Assembly: GCA_029378245.1 (NCBI GenBank)
Contig: JARKIF010000006.1
Span: 1,922,001 to 1,986,000 of the forward strand
DNA: 64,000 nt
Reading direction: 5' to 3'
From: Roridomyces roridus
Taxonomy: Eukaryota > Basidiomycota > Agaricomycetes > Agaricales > Mycenaceae
Shown here: one piece after another, positions 32,908-44,230 of the stretch
Position numbering within the stretch: the stretch's first letter is position 1
Layout: each line of letters begins with the position of its first letter
Made by a program: the position numbers and the translations under genes
The notes under the pieces: model-generated
The model's input: only the letters and a program-made list of their open reading frames with translations
Told to the model about the DNA's origin: nothing
Databases searched by the model: none

Positions 32908-35158
32908 CTACTTCTTCCCCAAACTCAAACTCCTCATACTCTCCTCCAACACATCATGCAGCTTGGACGCACACTGGCCACCGCACGAATCCTTCTCCTT
33001 GACCGCCGCCGCCGCCGAAATCTTGGGCGACTTGCCGCCCATCGAAGGCTCGACGTCCACAACCCGCACCACAGCAGTCCCATCCAACACCTTGCGCACC
33101 TTCTCCGGATCCCACTTTTGTCCATTCCCAATACTTGAAGACGACGAGGACGACGAAGAAGCCCGCTCGTTCCCAGAGAACGCATCCCAAAACGCCCCAC
33201 CAAGCCGCTTGAGCAACGTCTGGCTCGCCATTGCCGCATACATCGCCTCCCTTTCCTTCTGACTCGCAGGCGGCGGCGGCGGTGCGGGAATCGTATGCTC
33301 CCGCTCCTTCGCACTCGACCCGCGCACAGGCACATGCTTGCCCGAAAGCGACAGCCCCGAAAGACTCGTCGCCAACCCGTTGACGCTGTTCGGCCCCAAC
33401 GTAGGGCTCGCAAAGTACTTTGGTTTGAGCCCATTCGCAAGCCCAGTAAACTGGGGCTTGTTCGTAAACGGCGACATCGGCAGCCCGTTGAAGGCAGGCG
33501 CAGAAGACGCAGCGTGCTCCTTCTCCTTGTTGAGCTTGTACTGCGCAGCCATGCGACCCCAAAGGTGCATACGGTATCTGGACACGTAAAAATGAGATTC
33601 TGGCGATAGAGAGGAGCAGGAAACTCACGCGTCCAAGTTGCGCACCGTAAACGGATTCGCGTCCCCAAAGGCATCCGCGCCGGGCGCTCCCGTCCCTGAG
33701 CCAAGCCCAAAGCCAGCACGCACGACCTCTTCCGAGACCTTGCCGCTGGGATTCAGGGCCGGATTGAGGTTCTCCTGTGGCACCTGCGGGTGCTAAAAAG
33801 ATGATCAGCAACGTGCATTCAGCTCGTCGATAAACTTACCTCGGCCACAGGGGCGAACGGACTGGCCGCAAAAGGACTGGCACCGAGGAGGTCGGGAATC
33901 CGCGCGGTATGCACGCTCGTATATCCGCCCATCCCACTGAGCGGGCTCCCCACACCGCCCCAGAACCTTGTGCTCGTCGCACCCAGATCCTTGTTGATGT
34001 TGGCCCTCGGCAGCGGTGATGAGCGGCCGGTGCTCGAGGACGCGATGGGGGAGGCGAGATCGGAGGTGAGGTTCGGAGACGACACTGAGGACGCTGGAGG
34101 AGAGAGAGGCTGCAGCGGTGCAGGTGGGGGAAGAACGGGTGCAGGCCCACGGCCCTCGAGGAGCGTCTTTTTCAGAGTAGCGATCTCCTGGCGCAGAGCG
34201 AGGTTCTCGGACTGCGTCGAGCCCAGCTCGGAACGGATGGCAGACAAAAGGCGGTCGCGCTCGGCGATGTTGTCCTCGAGAGTCGAGATGTATTCTGTAG
34301 CACGTTAGTGGATGTCTAGGTTCTGTAAAGTGACGACCGACCCTTGCGCCGTACTCGGAAATTGCGGGCACTGATCTTATTCCTGAGCTGCCTCTTCTCC
34401 TTGCTCGTCATCTTCTGGAACACCTCCGGGGGCGGGCGCCAATCCGCGGGCAGATCGTCTTGGTCATCGCCGTCTTCGTCGTCCTCAGTCTTGGTGGCAC
34501 GTGGCTTGAATGTCGTCGAGGGCATGAACGCCGTGCTAGCCAAAGAGACGCTGCTTTTGCTCTCAGCAGCCGACACGGAGGCAGACGCCTTCTTGACGCC
34601 TCCCCCAGCGACGGTGCCTTTGCGTGCCTTGCCATGGCCACCAACCTTGACAGGGGCGATGGGCAGTGGCTCTTCGACGGGGGAAGCAGGCGAAGTCGCA
34701 TTGTCCGAGTCAAAATCGGAGAAGGAGAGTGTGGCTGGCGAGTCGACGAGCTGTGGGTCGATAGCCATCATCGGTTGCTGGTTGATGTCAAAGGAAGAAG
34801 AGGCGCCTGCGCCCCCACCGCCCGTGAGCGGGAAAGCGCCGAAAAAGTCGTACGGCGCGCTGGAGAGCATGGCGAGTGGGTCGACGCACTTGACGTCCTC
34901 GTCAAGGAAGTTGAAGAAGCTGGGCGTGGGGCTGCTTCCGTCGTGGATGTCGGGGAAAGAGGCTGCAGGAATGGGCTGCGGCGGAGTGAGCACATTGGGA
35001 GTGCTCTCGCGACTGCCTGAAGATTGGGAGTGCGAGGGTGAAGGCAGGGAGGGTGCAGAGCCGAAGAGCTCGGTGTGGAAGAAATCGCTCATGTCCTGCG
35101 TGAGGTCTGTGTACGCCGGGGCGAACAGCGACGGCTGCGTCGGACTGTCGATGAGCAT
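32908..35158 (-). CDS. bZIP transcription factor
   Basis: Four exons encode about 670 residues. An acidic Ser/Pro-rich N-terminal half is followed by the bZIP domain at about 275-330: basic region SKEKRQLRNKISARNFRVRR with the NxxxARNxxxR pattern, then leucine heptads in YISTLEDNIAERDRLLSAI and SENLALRQEIATLKKTL. The first intron interrupts right after the basic region (RRK|EY) and both sides join in frame, which supports the model. The C-terminal half is Ser/Pro/Ala-rich with a polyserine run and a conserved-looking end DVLEESMRSLSLGKK. Expected to bind palindromic DNA as a dimer in the nucleus; the regulon is unknown. The start at 35158 (MLIDSPTQ) is preferred; an in-frame ATG at 35248 would add 30 residues. 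Confidence 0.85.
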
Positions 35159-36019
35159 CGTCGTTTGTGGTGGTCGAGGTGAAAGAGAATAATTTGTTTG
35201 GTGCGAATGGGGCCGTGTGACTAACAGTGCTTCGGCGGCAGGCCCCACGCAAGCCCGCGGCAGGGCTGCGCTTTCGGCAACTTGACTCGATTACCCCAAT
35301 CAGTCACAATCCTGTCCTTCTACCACATTCCATGGCCCCGTTGTAAACACACTGCCCAGGCGTGCCCCTCCTTTCACAGCACAAACGCCCCAGAATCCGT
35401 GCCCCGCCGTCCGTCCCCTCGCCTCTCTACCATTCCAGCACAAACCGGCTCGGTGAATAAGAATCTGCTTGGAGTGTCCCAAGACCAAGGCGGGCGGGTA
35501 CTCACCAAACCGACCCTGCCCACGGCGGTTTTAGTGTATTCACTCAGAAAGGTATAAGCTCCCTACGGACTGGCCGGTGGTCCCGAGGCATCCAAACGAG
35601 GAACAGGCATCTCATGTAATGATGCGTTCGTAATACGGCTAACCGGTCAAACTCCCTGCAGAGGGTTACTCTCCTGTCCCAGCATCCCGGATTATGTACC
35701 CTCACCATCGCCATCGCCATCGCCATCTTGTCCGGGGCCCGTTTTTGTACGTCCTTCCCTCGGGCGCAATGCAAGCTTAGTTGACCGGTATACGACCTAG
35801 GCCGTACAGCGTCCATTTCAGCTGCCCACCTCCTGCTTTATGTACTTACATAACCCAGCATGCACTGGCATCTAGGGCTCGAACGAAGCACTGGGGTTTC
35901 CATGCCAGTGCCACTCATCAACCAGCCGTGTCTGGCATTATTCTCCTTTCGAAGCAATCGAAGTCGGAGATACGCCAAAGTTCTGAATCAAACCTCTTCA
36001 TGTACCATATCGGTCTATC
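35159..36019. other. intergenic; short GCCATC repeat
   Basis: Promoter side of the bZIP gene. A GCCATC hexamer is repeated four times near 35704-35727. The short ORFs show no protein-like features. The sequence just upstream of the family D loci (35805-35830 and 36205-36230) shares TTTCAGCTGCCCACCT, marking a local duplication. Confidence 0.4.
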
Positions 36020-36108
36020 TACGCAGCCAACCTCCAGAGGTCAACATCGGCCCGACCTCTCGAACGCAACCCAACCGGGTGAGGGAGGTTCGATTCCTCC
36101 TTAGCGCA
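36020..36108 (+). tRNA. tRNA-like gene, family D (D2)
   Basis: Stem AGAGGTC/GACCTCT, then a hairpin ACCC-AACC-GGGT in the position of a long variable arm, T-arm GGAGG-TTCGATT-CCTCC, and T6 about 29 nt downstream. The acceptor pairs at five of seven positions (TACGCAG with TAGCGCA). The layout suggests a class II (Leu/Ser-like) tRNA origin; identity is not assigned. Confidence 0.42.
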
Positions 36109-36352
36109 TCAGACAATGGCGACAGAACCTTTCTTTTTTGCGATTGCGGATAAATCGACCTGCAGCTTGCTGCAACACCGCCGACAGCCTTGGTGGATTA
36201 CAGCCTCCATTTCAGCTGCCCACCTAGGCCTCCTGTTTATGCGAATAACCCAGCATGCATCCAGGGCTCGACCGAAGCACTCGGGGTTTCCATGCCACTG
36301 ATCAATGGCATTATTCCCGTTTCTATGCCTTGTTCTTGTACGCATATCGGTC

Positions 36353-36440
36353 TACGCAGGCAGCCTCGAGAGCTCAGCTCGTCCCGACCTCTCGAACGCA
36401 ACCCAACCGAGTGAAGGAGGTTCGATTCCTGCTCAACGTA
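36353..36440 (+). tRNA. tRNA-like gene, family D (D3)
   Basis: Stem CGAGAG/CTCTCG, covarying with AGAGGTC/GACCTCT of the neighbouring copy, then the ACCC-AACC-GAGT variable-arm hairpin and box B GGTTCGATTCC. The T-stem and acceptor are imperfect. T5 about 27 nt downstream. A further degenerate T-arm lies at about 36580-36610. Confidence 0.38.
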
Positions 36441-36870
36441 TACAATACGGACAATGCGGTTTTTCTTTTTGCGATTGCGGATAATTCGGACTGCAGCCAA
36501 ATTGCTCCAACACCCAAAAATTCAGCCCATTCTACAGCCTTGGCGGACTGCATCCAAACGATCAAACGGGATACAGACCGAGACCGAGTGTTCGACTCCC
36601 TGGAAAGGCATTGAAAGACCACCTCGATCAATTTTGTCATTTTGTCTGCGGACCGTTTCCCTTCCTTCTTTCCCTTTCAACATGGTTTTTCCGCTGGCAT
36701 TCTGTGTCCTTTCCTTTGCTATTTCCCGAGCTATCTGCTCTCCTGGAAAACGCTTCCTGCATCTTTAATGCCCATGGAGATCATGTATGTACCTCTGAAA
36801 TCAACCAATACCATCCGACAATGCTGTTGGGTGCAACACAAACGCGAGCTCAGCGCGGCTATTTCTGCAG

Positions 36871-36963
36871 GCCTTGGTCGATTAATCTCAAATCACCCCG
36901 ATTCCTTGGGTGGGTTTCTACGCTCTATCTCGGGGAGCTGAGGGTTCGATTCCCTCTCAAGGC
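36871..36963 (+). tRNA. tRNA-like gene, family C (C3)
   Basis: Acceptor GCCTTGG/TCAAGGC (seven pairs, one G-U), D-stem GATT/AATC with loop AATCTCA, anticodon stem CCCCG/CGGGG enclosing about 30 nt, variable AGCT, perfect T-arm GAGGG-TTCGATT-CCCTC, discriminator A, and T5 about 20 nt downstream. U8, A14 and U33 are present. If the anticodon directly follows U33 it reads TCC, but position 37 would be a pyrimidine, so this is not secure. Confidence 0.58.
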
Positions 36964-37487
36964 ATGGACCGAGTGTGTCATTTTTGACCTAGACATTCAT
37001 CCTTAGGTCATTGAATTTCCTTCCCTGGTACGCCTAAGGTCATCGATTCCAAAGCCGTCCGTATTTTGACCGCCTTCTCACTTTTCCACAGTTGAAGTTG
37101 AGCAGCTCCGTACATTTTGTCGATTCAGAATTAACCCGAACTCGGACCTGGAGCTTTTAAAGAGCCTTTGCAAACAGAATCAAAAGTGGGCTTCGCTTTT
37201 TTCACAGATGATGACAACTCTCAATGCATGGATGCTTCCATTCTGGCACTAACAATGCCTCGAGTGGCCCAAGAATCCACTGTGGTTGATATTGATGTTG
37301 AATTCGAATTTACGAGGCAGTGAGGGCTCAAATCCCTGCTGTGTATTTCGCGAAGAAGTCATCATATTTTCACATATTCAATAATTGCTCTTGAGCCCAT
37401 CCTATTCGTCACCGTTACCGCCATTGGACTAGAAAGAACACCGAAAGGCACTGGCAGTGGCTAACTCCTTACAGTTGCACTCGGAAT

Positions 37488-37552
37488 ACCTTGGTTGATT
37501 CAAAATCGGCTTGAATTGAAGTGGAGAGCAGGGTTCGACTCCCAGCCAAGGT
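37488..37552 (+). tRNA. compact tRNA-like locus related to family C
   Basis: Perfect acceptor ACCTTGG/CCAAGGT, D-stem GATT/AATC with a 3-nt loop, T-loop TTCGACT with four stem pairs, and T6 about 20 nt downstream. Only 65 nt long, with a short, poorly paired anticodon region and no enlarged loop. Confidence 0.4.
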
Positions 37553-38321
37553 TTGGGTATGATGTTGGTTTTTTGTTGGTAAAAAAACTATTCGAGCGCA
37601 GCCTCCTGGTTGTAAACAAATATCTTTTACCACGGTCCACCGGCGTTCCCGAGCACCCAGCGCTCCGAGACCCAGAAAAGACAGCTCCATGCACGGTTTA
37701 TTTCAAATCACGCGGTGAGCCTTTATGTAACGCCCCGGTTCGATTCCAATAATTCCAAAGCGGCCGTCCACAGTACGACATCGTTGACGGTCTTCCTCCC
37801 TTTTTTGCCCGTCATTAACAGTTGAAGTTGTACAGTTTCGCGGTGTTTCTCAATTCAATCCAGGGAAGCTTACAAGTTACCAGGTGCCTTGAAAGAAAGC
37901 TTGAAGCCGGGTGAGGCACCCGCAAGAACTTGGATGCCAGATTGAATCAATAGTGGCTTGTATTTTCTTCACCGCAGTCTGTGCACCGGTTCGAGAATTG
38001 AAGCCTTTCATCCAACTTTCATCACCAATTCATCACCACCATTCTGGGCCCCAAGAATTCTCGGGAAAAAGATTCATGGTGGCCAGTGAGTGTTCGAGCA
38101 CTGCTGGACCTCCCGAGGCACTTATCCATTGAAGGGACAGTTGGACATTTTTACTGGTTCAAATTTCTTTTATTCCATTCCTTACCGCCAGCAATCTCAC
38201 TGGTCAAACCTCAAACTCGAGCACGGCACGCATGATATCGATGGTGATCATGATGGTGTCGTCCTTCCCCTATTCCCCACTTGGTGGCCGGTCAACTACT
38301 TATCCTTCGAGTGCCTCGAAA

Positions 38322-38384
38322 GCCTTGGTTGAATCATCTGTTCATGCACGGTTAAATTGGCGGGGTTCGACTCCCGCCGAGGCC
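38322..38384 (+). tRNA. compact tRNA-like locus related to family C
   Basis: GCCTTG/CGAGGC acceptor pairs, TGAA/TTCA D-arm with a 7-nt loop, box B GGTTCGACTCC with a G+C-rich stem, and T7 about 25 nt downstream. Only about 15 nt separate the D-arm from the T-stem, too few for a full anticodon arm. Confidence 0.38.
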
Positions 38385-38714
38385 TTACATAAGAAGTAAG
38401 TGGATTTTTTTCGTGCCCTTTTATCTTCTGTCCTGCTGGAGCCAATGAAAGGCAGTGGCATATTCCGCCGACGAGGAAGCCTCGGGAGATGCCATCAGCG
38501 TGCCGTGCCTGATATTGATCAGCCGTTTATAAACGGACGATTGAATCACCGCCGGTCTTCAACGGACAACTCTCTTGTGTTCACGAACCTCCGTCCCCAT
38601 CCGCCTCGGCCAACCTGCTCATGCTTTATAAACTTCCTTGTGTGTCCCACACCCACAAAAGATATGAATCACCAGCTGGCGGGTCTTTGACCTCGGCCCA
38701 ACGAGTCGCCCAGC

Positions 38715-39556
38715 ATGTCAATCTCTTGCACCATCTGCTCGGAGCCCCTCAATTCCCCGGTCGCGCTTCCCTGTGGTCAGTCTACCATCCATTCAATCAT
38801 CTCGCGTCCTCACCATGACAGGCCATGTATTCTGTCAAGAGTGTGTCCGGCGCACGGTAGAGCCATGCGAAGCGGAGCATCGTTGTCCGACGTGCAAAAC
38901 GACGTTTAGCATCGGTGCGTGTTGTCTCTCCCTACCGTGGCTGCAACTCAACGCCCATAGTGAATGTGGACGCGACGCTGGTGCCACCGTATCTACAGCC
39001 CTACGTCTACCCACCACTCCGGCCCTTGTTCTTCGATCCCGCGGTAACTAAGCCTCCGACTCCGCCAGCTTCCACCACCACCTCTCCAGTCCCCTCGCTG
39101 TTAATCCAGAGCTCGGGCCTGACAACGGCACCCACAACACCGACAGCGCCCATCCTAATCCACCCACAAACTCTCGCCGAACTTCAAGCAACCTGCACAA
39201 CCTGGCGCCGACGCGCCGAAACACACGCTTCCGCCAACGAGAACCTCTTAGCTTTTGCACGTAACGCTCGCGACTGTGCATTGCGACTTCGTGCAGAACG
39301 CGACAAGACGCGGAATGAGTGTGTTTTGTTGAGGAGGAGGATTGCGGATATGCGGCTTCAGGGTCGCGTTGGTGATGAGGTGGATGCAGGTGAACCGGCG
39401 GAGCAATCCCTGCAGATAGCCATGGGCCCGTCCGTTGGCACTCCGGTTTACGTCAAGCAGTTCCAACCGCATTCTGTTATCGTTCAAGATAAAGACCTCG
39501 GGCCGCCACTCAAGCGACGGAGGAGAAATTCTGATCCAGAGGCTGCAGGATCATAG
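38715..39556 (+). CDS. C3HC4 RING-finger protein with coiled coil (copy 2)
   Basis: Intact paralogue of the gene at 4655-5474, in opposite orientation with the same three exons. The N-terminal RING keeps all eight ligands (CTIC, CGHVFCQEC, CPTC) once the first intron is removed. The linker has a short insertion (about 10 residues, TTAPTTPTAP) compared with copy 1. The coiled-coil segment and the basic KRRRR C-terminus are conserved. Most differences are scattered substitutions and both frames are open, so both copies are probably functional E3-type proteins or very recent duplicates. Confidence 0.75.
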
Positions 39557-39765
39557 TTGCATGTTCTTCTGCTATGAATAGTGATTCTGCCGCTCTACAC
39601 CAGAATCCTTGCTTCAGTCGCGGGCCTGAAGAGAGAAAGAGGACATAAAGTCTTTCGCCTCGAGCAAGGTGTGTCCCGTCCGACACTTCCAACCTATTTC
39701 GGCCGCCTTCAAGTTTCCATTGCAAGCTCGCCTGCAGCGTGACTGCGCTCGAACTGGTGAACAAC

Positions 39766-39859
39766 GCCCAGAAGCACACGGCGTGCACCATGCTGCTCGT
39801 AGTTAGCAGACAATCTGTGTGCTCTGCGCAAGGGGACCCCGTTCGACTCGGGGCTAGGC
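39766..39859 (+). tRNA. tRNA-like gene, family G (G3)
   Basis: Acceptor GCCCAG with CTAGGC (one mismatch), D-arm GCAC-ACGGC-GTGC, perfect T-arm CCCCG-TTCGACT-CGGGG, and T6 about 24 nt downstream. The anticodon stem is degenerate in this copy. Confidence 0.45.
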
Positions 39860-40179
39860 GGTGCGGTGTTTATTCGTCAGGTTTTTTTCTTTCTCAAGGA
39901 GTGCATTGGGAGTGCATGTTCGGCGGCGCTACAACAGCAAGTTGTTTGACCTCAAGCGAGATACATATATGTGTTACTTTCAGCTTAGCATTTCGGCCGC
40001 AAGCTCCTTGTTCGACTCAGGGATGGGCGCTGCGTCCTCAGCGGTCTGAATTTTTCTTTGCCAGTGACTGACAGGCACACGCAGATCTAGAGTTGTGCGC
40101 GGCGGGCGTCACGGAGAAAATTATTCCACGGGCTCGCTTCGAGCATCGCACGACGCATCGAACTTCAAATTTCGCACTC

Positions 40180-40730
40180 TTTCATCCTTCGCCAGAAGGA
40201 CAGCAAAGGTTCATGTAACCACGACGTGCGCCCCCAATCTCGTTTGTCTGCACCGTGACTCCGTTCGATTCGGGACGGCTGTAGTAGCGATTTCTCCGTG
40301 TTGCTGTTTTTTTCTTCCCTACTTCGTCGTGGGGTCACCCCGGGCGTCCACTGCCACTACTGATCAACACGTTTGGAACAGGAAGAACCGGCGAGTTATT
40401 ATTAAAGTCAAGGTGAGCTCCGAAGAAAACTTTCGTCCGTTACATATTCACTACAGAGTGTGGACACGCGAGGTCAGCAGGCACCTCAAGGGGTTTGACG
40501 CTTTCAAGTTTTGATTCCAACTGTCGTTGTATTCCGTTTCTTCTCGGCTTTCATTTTTCAGATTCTTTGATTGTCAAACTTTGGAAAGCACGCGAAGATG
40601 GCCTATTACAACCTAGACGTGCAGTATGTTGGAAAGCAAGGTGAATGAAACCCACTCCCGCAAGAAATGCGCCGCCGTAGCGTCTGTACTCTCTGTTCGA
40701 TTCAGAGTGGCTACATTGCGGTACGAACGA
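40180..40730 (+). other. two degenerate tRNA-like loci, family H
   Basis: T-arms at about 40258-40274 (CTCCG-TTCGATT-CGGGA) and 40691-40707 (CTCTG-TTCGATT-CAGAG), each followed by a GGCT-type 3' strand and a T or CT-rich tract. The 5' halves are too diverged to fold with confidence. They resemble the 45.5-46.9 kb cluster. Confidence 0.3.
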
Positions 40731-40839
40731 AAGTCTCAGCTTTTTCTCTTCTCTTTCGAGGTTCGAATCGGTTTCATCTCGAGCGCAATTTATATAAGGG
40801 AAAACGGCGAGTGTTTACCACGCAAGTTCAACATGCAAC

Positions 40840-42202
40840 TTAGAACCCCTGGATCTGCTCCTTCAAAAACGCAATCATCTCAGCTTCCAACTTGGCGTTC
40901 TTAGCACGCTTTTCTGTCCGGACAACCTTGCCCCATGGTACAACGTACTAGTCGCAGGTCAATAAAATCAGTGATAGTCAAGATCCGCCAACGAACCTGG
41001 CCGGTAATCTCGGCTGGCGTGGCGACAGTCCCGGCCCACAGTTGCGCCAGCGCACCCATTCTGGTGAGATCCACCAAACAAATGAGTGGAAGCGACTCGA
41101 TTGGACAAGAGAAGACGCACGGTGTGGGATACAAGGGAGAATTTACGAGGACCTGCATCCAACCTGGCTGATGTCTGAAAATAAGCGAAATGAGCTCGAG
41201 TAACACCAACTTGAATATAGTACGCACCGCTGAAGTTCCGACCTGATAACACCGGGATGCACTGCACAAGAAACAAGGACGTCCGAGTGCGTCTTGGCCA
41301 AGTAATTCGAGGCCAGGATGTTACCCATCTTGCTTTGTCCGTACAGACGCCTGAAGCGGGTCAGCTATCCGACGAGCAGGTCAGAAATGCGTACCATGGA
41401 GCCAGAAATTTGCCGGTCTTCTTGAGCCATGCATCCCGTTCAGAACCCCCTTTGAGACTGGCGAACTCCACCCCAGGCCCGGGAGCCAAGGTGTACAGCG
41501 TCGAGCTAGTGCTGATTACGCGCGCGGGGACCTGGTTGTGTTGGAAGGATTTTGTCAAAGCCGGGAGCTGACGGAGTTTCAAGTTGTAGTTGTGGAAGTT
41601 GGAGGGAGAGAGACGCACGAGGAGTTCAGTAAAAAAGAAGTGGCCGAGGACATTGGTTCCGAATTCTAGCGTTCGTCAATAAACTGTACAGCCCCGCTGA
41701 CAGAAGACGCACGGAGTTCTACACCCTGCGCTGTAAGCATCTCAAGAGGAGTATTCATAACCCCACTTGAGCAATTCGGCGTCTCTTGAGATAATCCAAG
41801 CAAAGAAGGAAGGTACGCACGCGTTGTTGAAAAGTAGATCCAGCTTCTCCTCCTGCTTCAAAAAATTATCCGCCGCCGTTCGAACGCTCTTTAAATCCCC
41901 GAGATCAAGCTTCAGAAAGATCGCTTTCTTCCCATTCGTCTCTGCCTCCAGAGACTTGATAGCAGCGGTAGCTTTGTCGGGCGACCGCGCCGCGAGGTAC
42001 ACTTTCGCGTCCTTCAAAAGGAGCTGCTTGACTGTTTGGTACCCAATCCCAACGTTTCCGCCCGTGACGATGGCAACCTGTCTGGAGTGTAAAGCCTCAC
42101 GTCGAGACAGGAAATGTGCATACATACCTTTCCAGTGAGGTCGGGAATGTCCCGCTCGGGAACGAAACTGGGTTTGGATATGAGCGCTAGGACACCGCCC
42201 AT
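40840..42202 (-). CDS. short-chain dehydrogenase/reductase (retinol dehydrogenase-like)
   Basis: About nine exons encode roughly 320 residues. Classical SDR motifs: cofactor-binding TGGNVGIG after VAIV, the adenine-side LDLGDLKSV, NNAG, and the catalytic pair in YGQSK with Ser in RVISTSSTLY. The C-terminus QLWAGTVATPAEITGQYVVPWGKV matches the fungal subgroup where the protein ends in a VPWG-type segment. Expected to be an NAD(P)-dependent oxidoreductase, substrate unknown. Several introns sit at junctions that split motifs (NNA|G, PW|RLYGQSK), which makes the model self-checking. The start at 42202 (MGGVLALISKP) is chosen because homologous fungal proteins begin with a similar short lead; an ATG 23 codons upstream exists. 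Confidence 0.85.
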
Positions 42203-43785
42203 GTTTGTTAGGCGAGAGAGGGATGGGCGAGAGTACGGTAGGCGTGGAAGTTGCGTGGCAGTTTTAAGCAAGTTTCAAGTTACATAAAGTGGTCATCAGC
42301 CGTCGGATGGTCAACGCGTCAACGGCAATGTCAGGCTTATCGTAGCGTGACGTACCCCACCAAGAGTTGAACTTCACGTTGGATCCATGATGCGACACTG
42401 CCAGCCTTTCTTTTTAAAGTCTCCCCAGCATTCAGAGCTCAGCGAGAGTGTGCCAGACGACCTTGTAGATTGTATGGTGGGTCAGCGGAATGCGCCAAGT
42501 CGAAGCCGCAGGAGGAATCAGGATCAAGGTCCGTACGTTGAACCTCGGGCAGACATCGGCCATAGCTTCGGGCAGACATCGGCCATAGCACCGGGCATTA
42601 CTCAGGCAAGCCGCCATCCTTATTAAGTTCTGACTCAGGGACGACTCACTATCACTCGGAGGATATTCGTGCATAGGTATACTTACACTTTTTTTTCCAA
42701 GCAGTTGAATCCGGAGGAAAAGCCTCGAGAAAGGTACCGACGCGTTCAACTTGCTGATTGGTCTGTGTGATGCGTGGTTTTGACGGATCAGATCATCAGA
42801 TCTGACTACTCCGACTTGACTCCGACCACCACCACCACCACCACCACCAGCTCCTCGCCTGCTTACTCCGGATCCAGTGGCTTCGACCTGACGCCTTCCG
42901 CTGCGCCTTCCAACACCCTGCATGTGTCTCGCACGGTCTTGCTGAGCTGAAGTCACCGATTGCTGGCAGCTGCGGAACTTGAATTCAAGGAAAAGAGGAG
43001 TCTCAGTCGGACCCGGATCGCATACGCGTTTCAGCCCTTCAGTGCCGACCTGGATGGACTCTTTGCGACCCCGTCTTCTTCTGCATCAAAACTTCCCAAA
43101 GTCCTGGAAGATCGATAGTGGCCCGTGGGCAAATATCGGGACACTCGCTGGCACCTCAGGAGATTCCGGACATCTTCGGCCCACGGGATACTCCTTCCTT
43201 CATTCGTTTCTCGGAATCCAGTCATCCATGACGACGGCCCCCCAGTCCTTATCTCGCGCCCCACTTGTACCGGAAAACTGTTCTATGTACCGAACTAAAT
43301 GTGGATCTCTATGGACCAACGTGTGTGGGTATGTAGGCGTCTCGTGCCGCCATTCTAGCCGCTGAAAATCGCTGCACAGTCAGTCATACTTACATGACGC
43401 TGTCCTTTTCTACGGCCTCCGGGAGGGTTTCTTCTTCTTGCCGACTTTCAGCCTCGTTGTCGACCACCTATCACAACGAGGATTCGAGAAAGGTCATACA
43501 TGACGAGTTCTCTGCGCGAGCTTCGACCCTTGTTGGCTCTTATCGCTGATCGCTGATAACGAGATGGTGAGGTCCTCGCAGAGTTCCTTTACGCCGGCTG
43601 CATTTTGGCGGCGCTGTGTATGTCTTGAACAAGCTTGACAACCGACTCTCCGTGCCTCCCCTTGAATCTTCTCGGAACGCGGAAAAGAAGATCAACCAAC
43701 AAGTCATGCGACTTTACTTCCGCGTCTAGGCCTCATCTATAGACCTCCCGATCTCCGCCAACGCAGCACTATACGGTCACATGCC
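42203..43785. other. no supported gene; ACC trinucleotide repeat
   Basis: An (ACC)n run lies near 42825-42849. A repeated GGGCAGACATCGGCCATAGC pair lies near 42545-42590. ORFs on both strands (e.g. 42979-43365) are domain-free and switch frame; they may be remnants of a decayed gene. Confidence 0.35.
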
Positions 43786-44165
43786 GTTGCGGGTTCGGAC
43801 AAAATGACCCTCGAAAATGCCCTTCCGGCCGGCAGAAAGTTCGGACAAGCCAGCCCGCCGCAGGCGGAGCCGGACGAAGGTTCGGACAAGGGAGGGTCTG
43901 GAGGCCACCAAATCGACCCAATCTCGGTCCTGTTCAGCGTTGTCATCGCGGCCGCAGGTAGCGTTTGGCTGCAGTTTGCCGGGAGATTGAGGGTGATTTG
44001 CAGGGGAGCCGCGCAGATTTGAGGGCGAAAATTTTGATAAATTCGGGCCGAACTTCCAAAAAAGGCAACTCGGCTATCAGGCCGTTGGCGGGTTCGGACA
44101 AATGGGCTGGCGTCCCACTAAACTGGTTCGGACAACGGCGTCCGGCCGGCGGAAACGACCTTTGG
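43786..44165 (+). repeat. cluster of GTTCGGACAA direct repeats
   Basis: Five copies of GTTCGGACAA, near 43794, 43839, 43879, 44090 and 44125, alternate with a CCGGCCGGC(A/G)GAAA motif. Copies run in one direction, so this is not a simple TIR. The arrangement looks like the subterminal repeat array of a transposon or a short duplicated element; no coding capacity is seen. Confidence 0.5.
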
Positions 44166-44230
44166 GGGTATAGTGTGGGGTCCTGCCAACGCTGGCGTAG
44201 ATAACCAGTACCGTCATCAAATGCGTCACG

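Larger units (their letters stand above)
36020..40070 (+). repeat. right arm of the ~4-kb inverted segmental duplication
   Basis: Mirrors the order of 4100-8190 in opposite orientation: family D, family C, degenerate loci, RING gene, family G. The core around the RING gene (about 38440-39560) is near-identical to the left arm, while surrounding RNA loci share only family-level similarity. The spacing is similar, so the block probably duplicated as a unit, with either later exchange or stronger constraint at the RING gene. Confidence 0.65.

Noticed and set aside
32934..33811. Long overlapping minus-strand ORFs (261 and 285 residues) in other frames of the bZIP gene
   Set aside because: Arg- or Gly/Ala-rich shadow frames of GC-rich bZIP exons; the bZIP frame splices cleanly.
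36871..36963. Assigning anticodon TCC (Gly) or CCA (Trp) to family C
   Set aside because: Copies disagree and position 37 would be a pyrimidine, so the loop border or intron position is not known.
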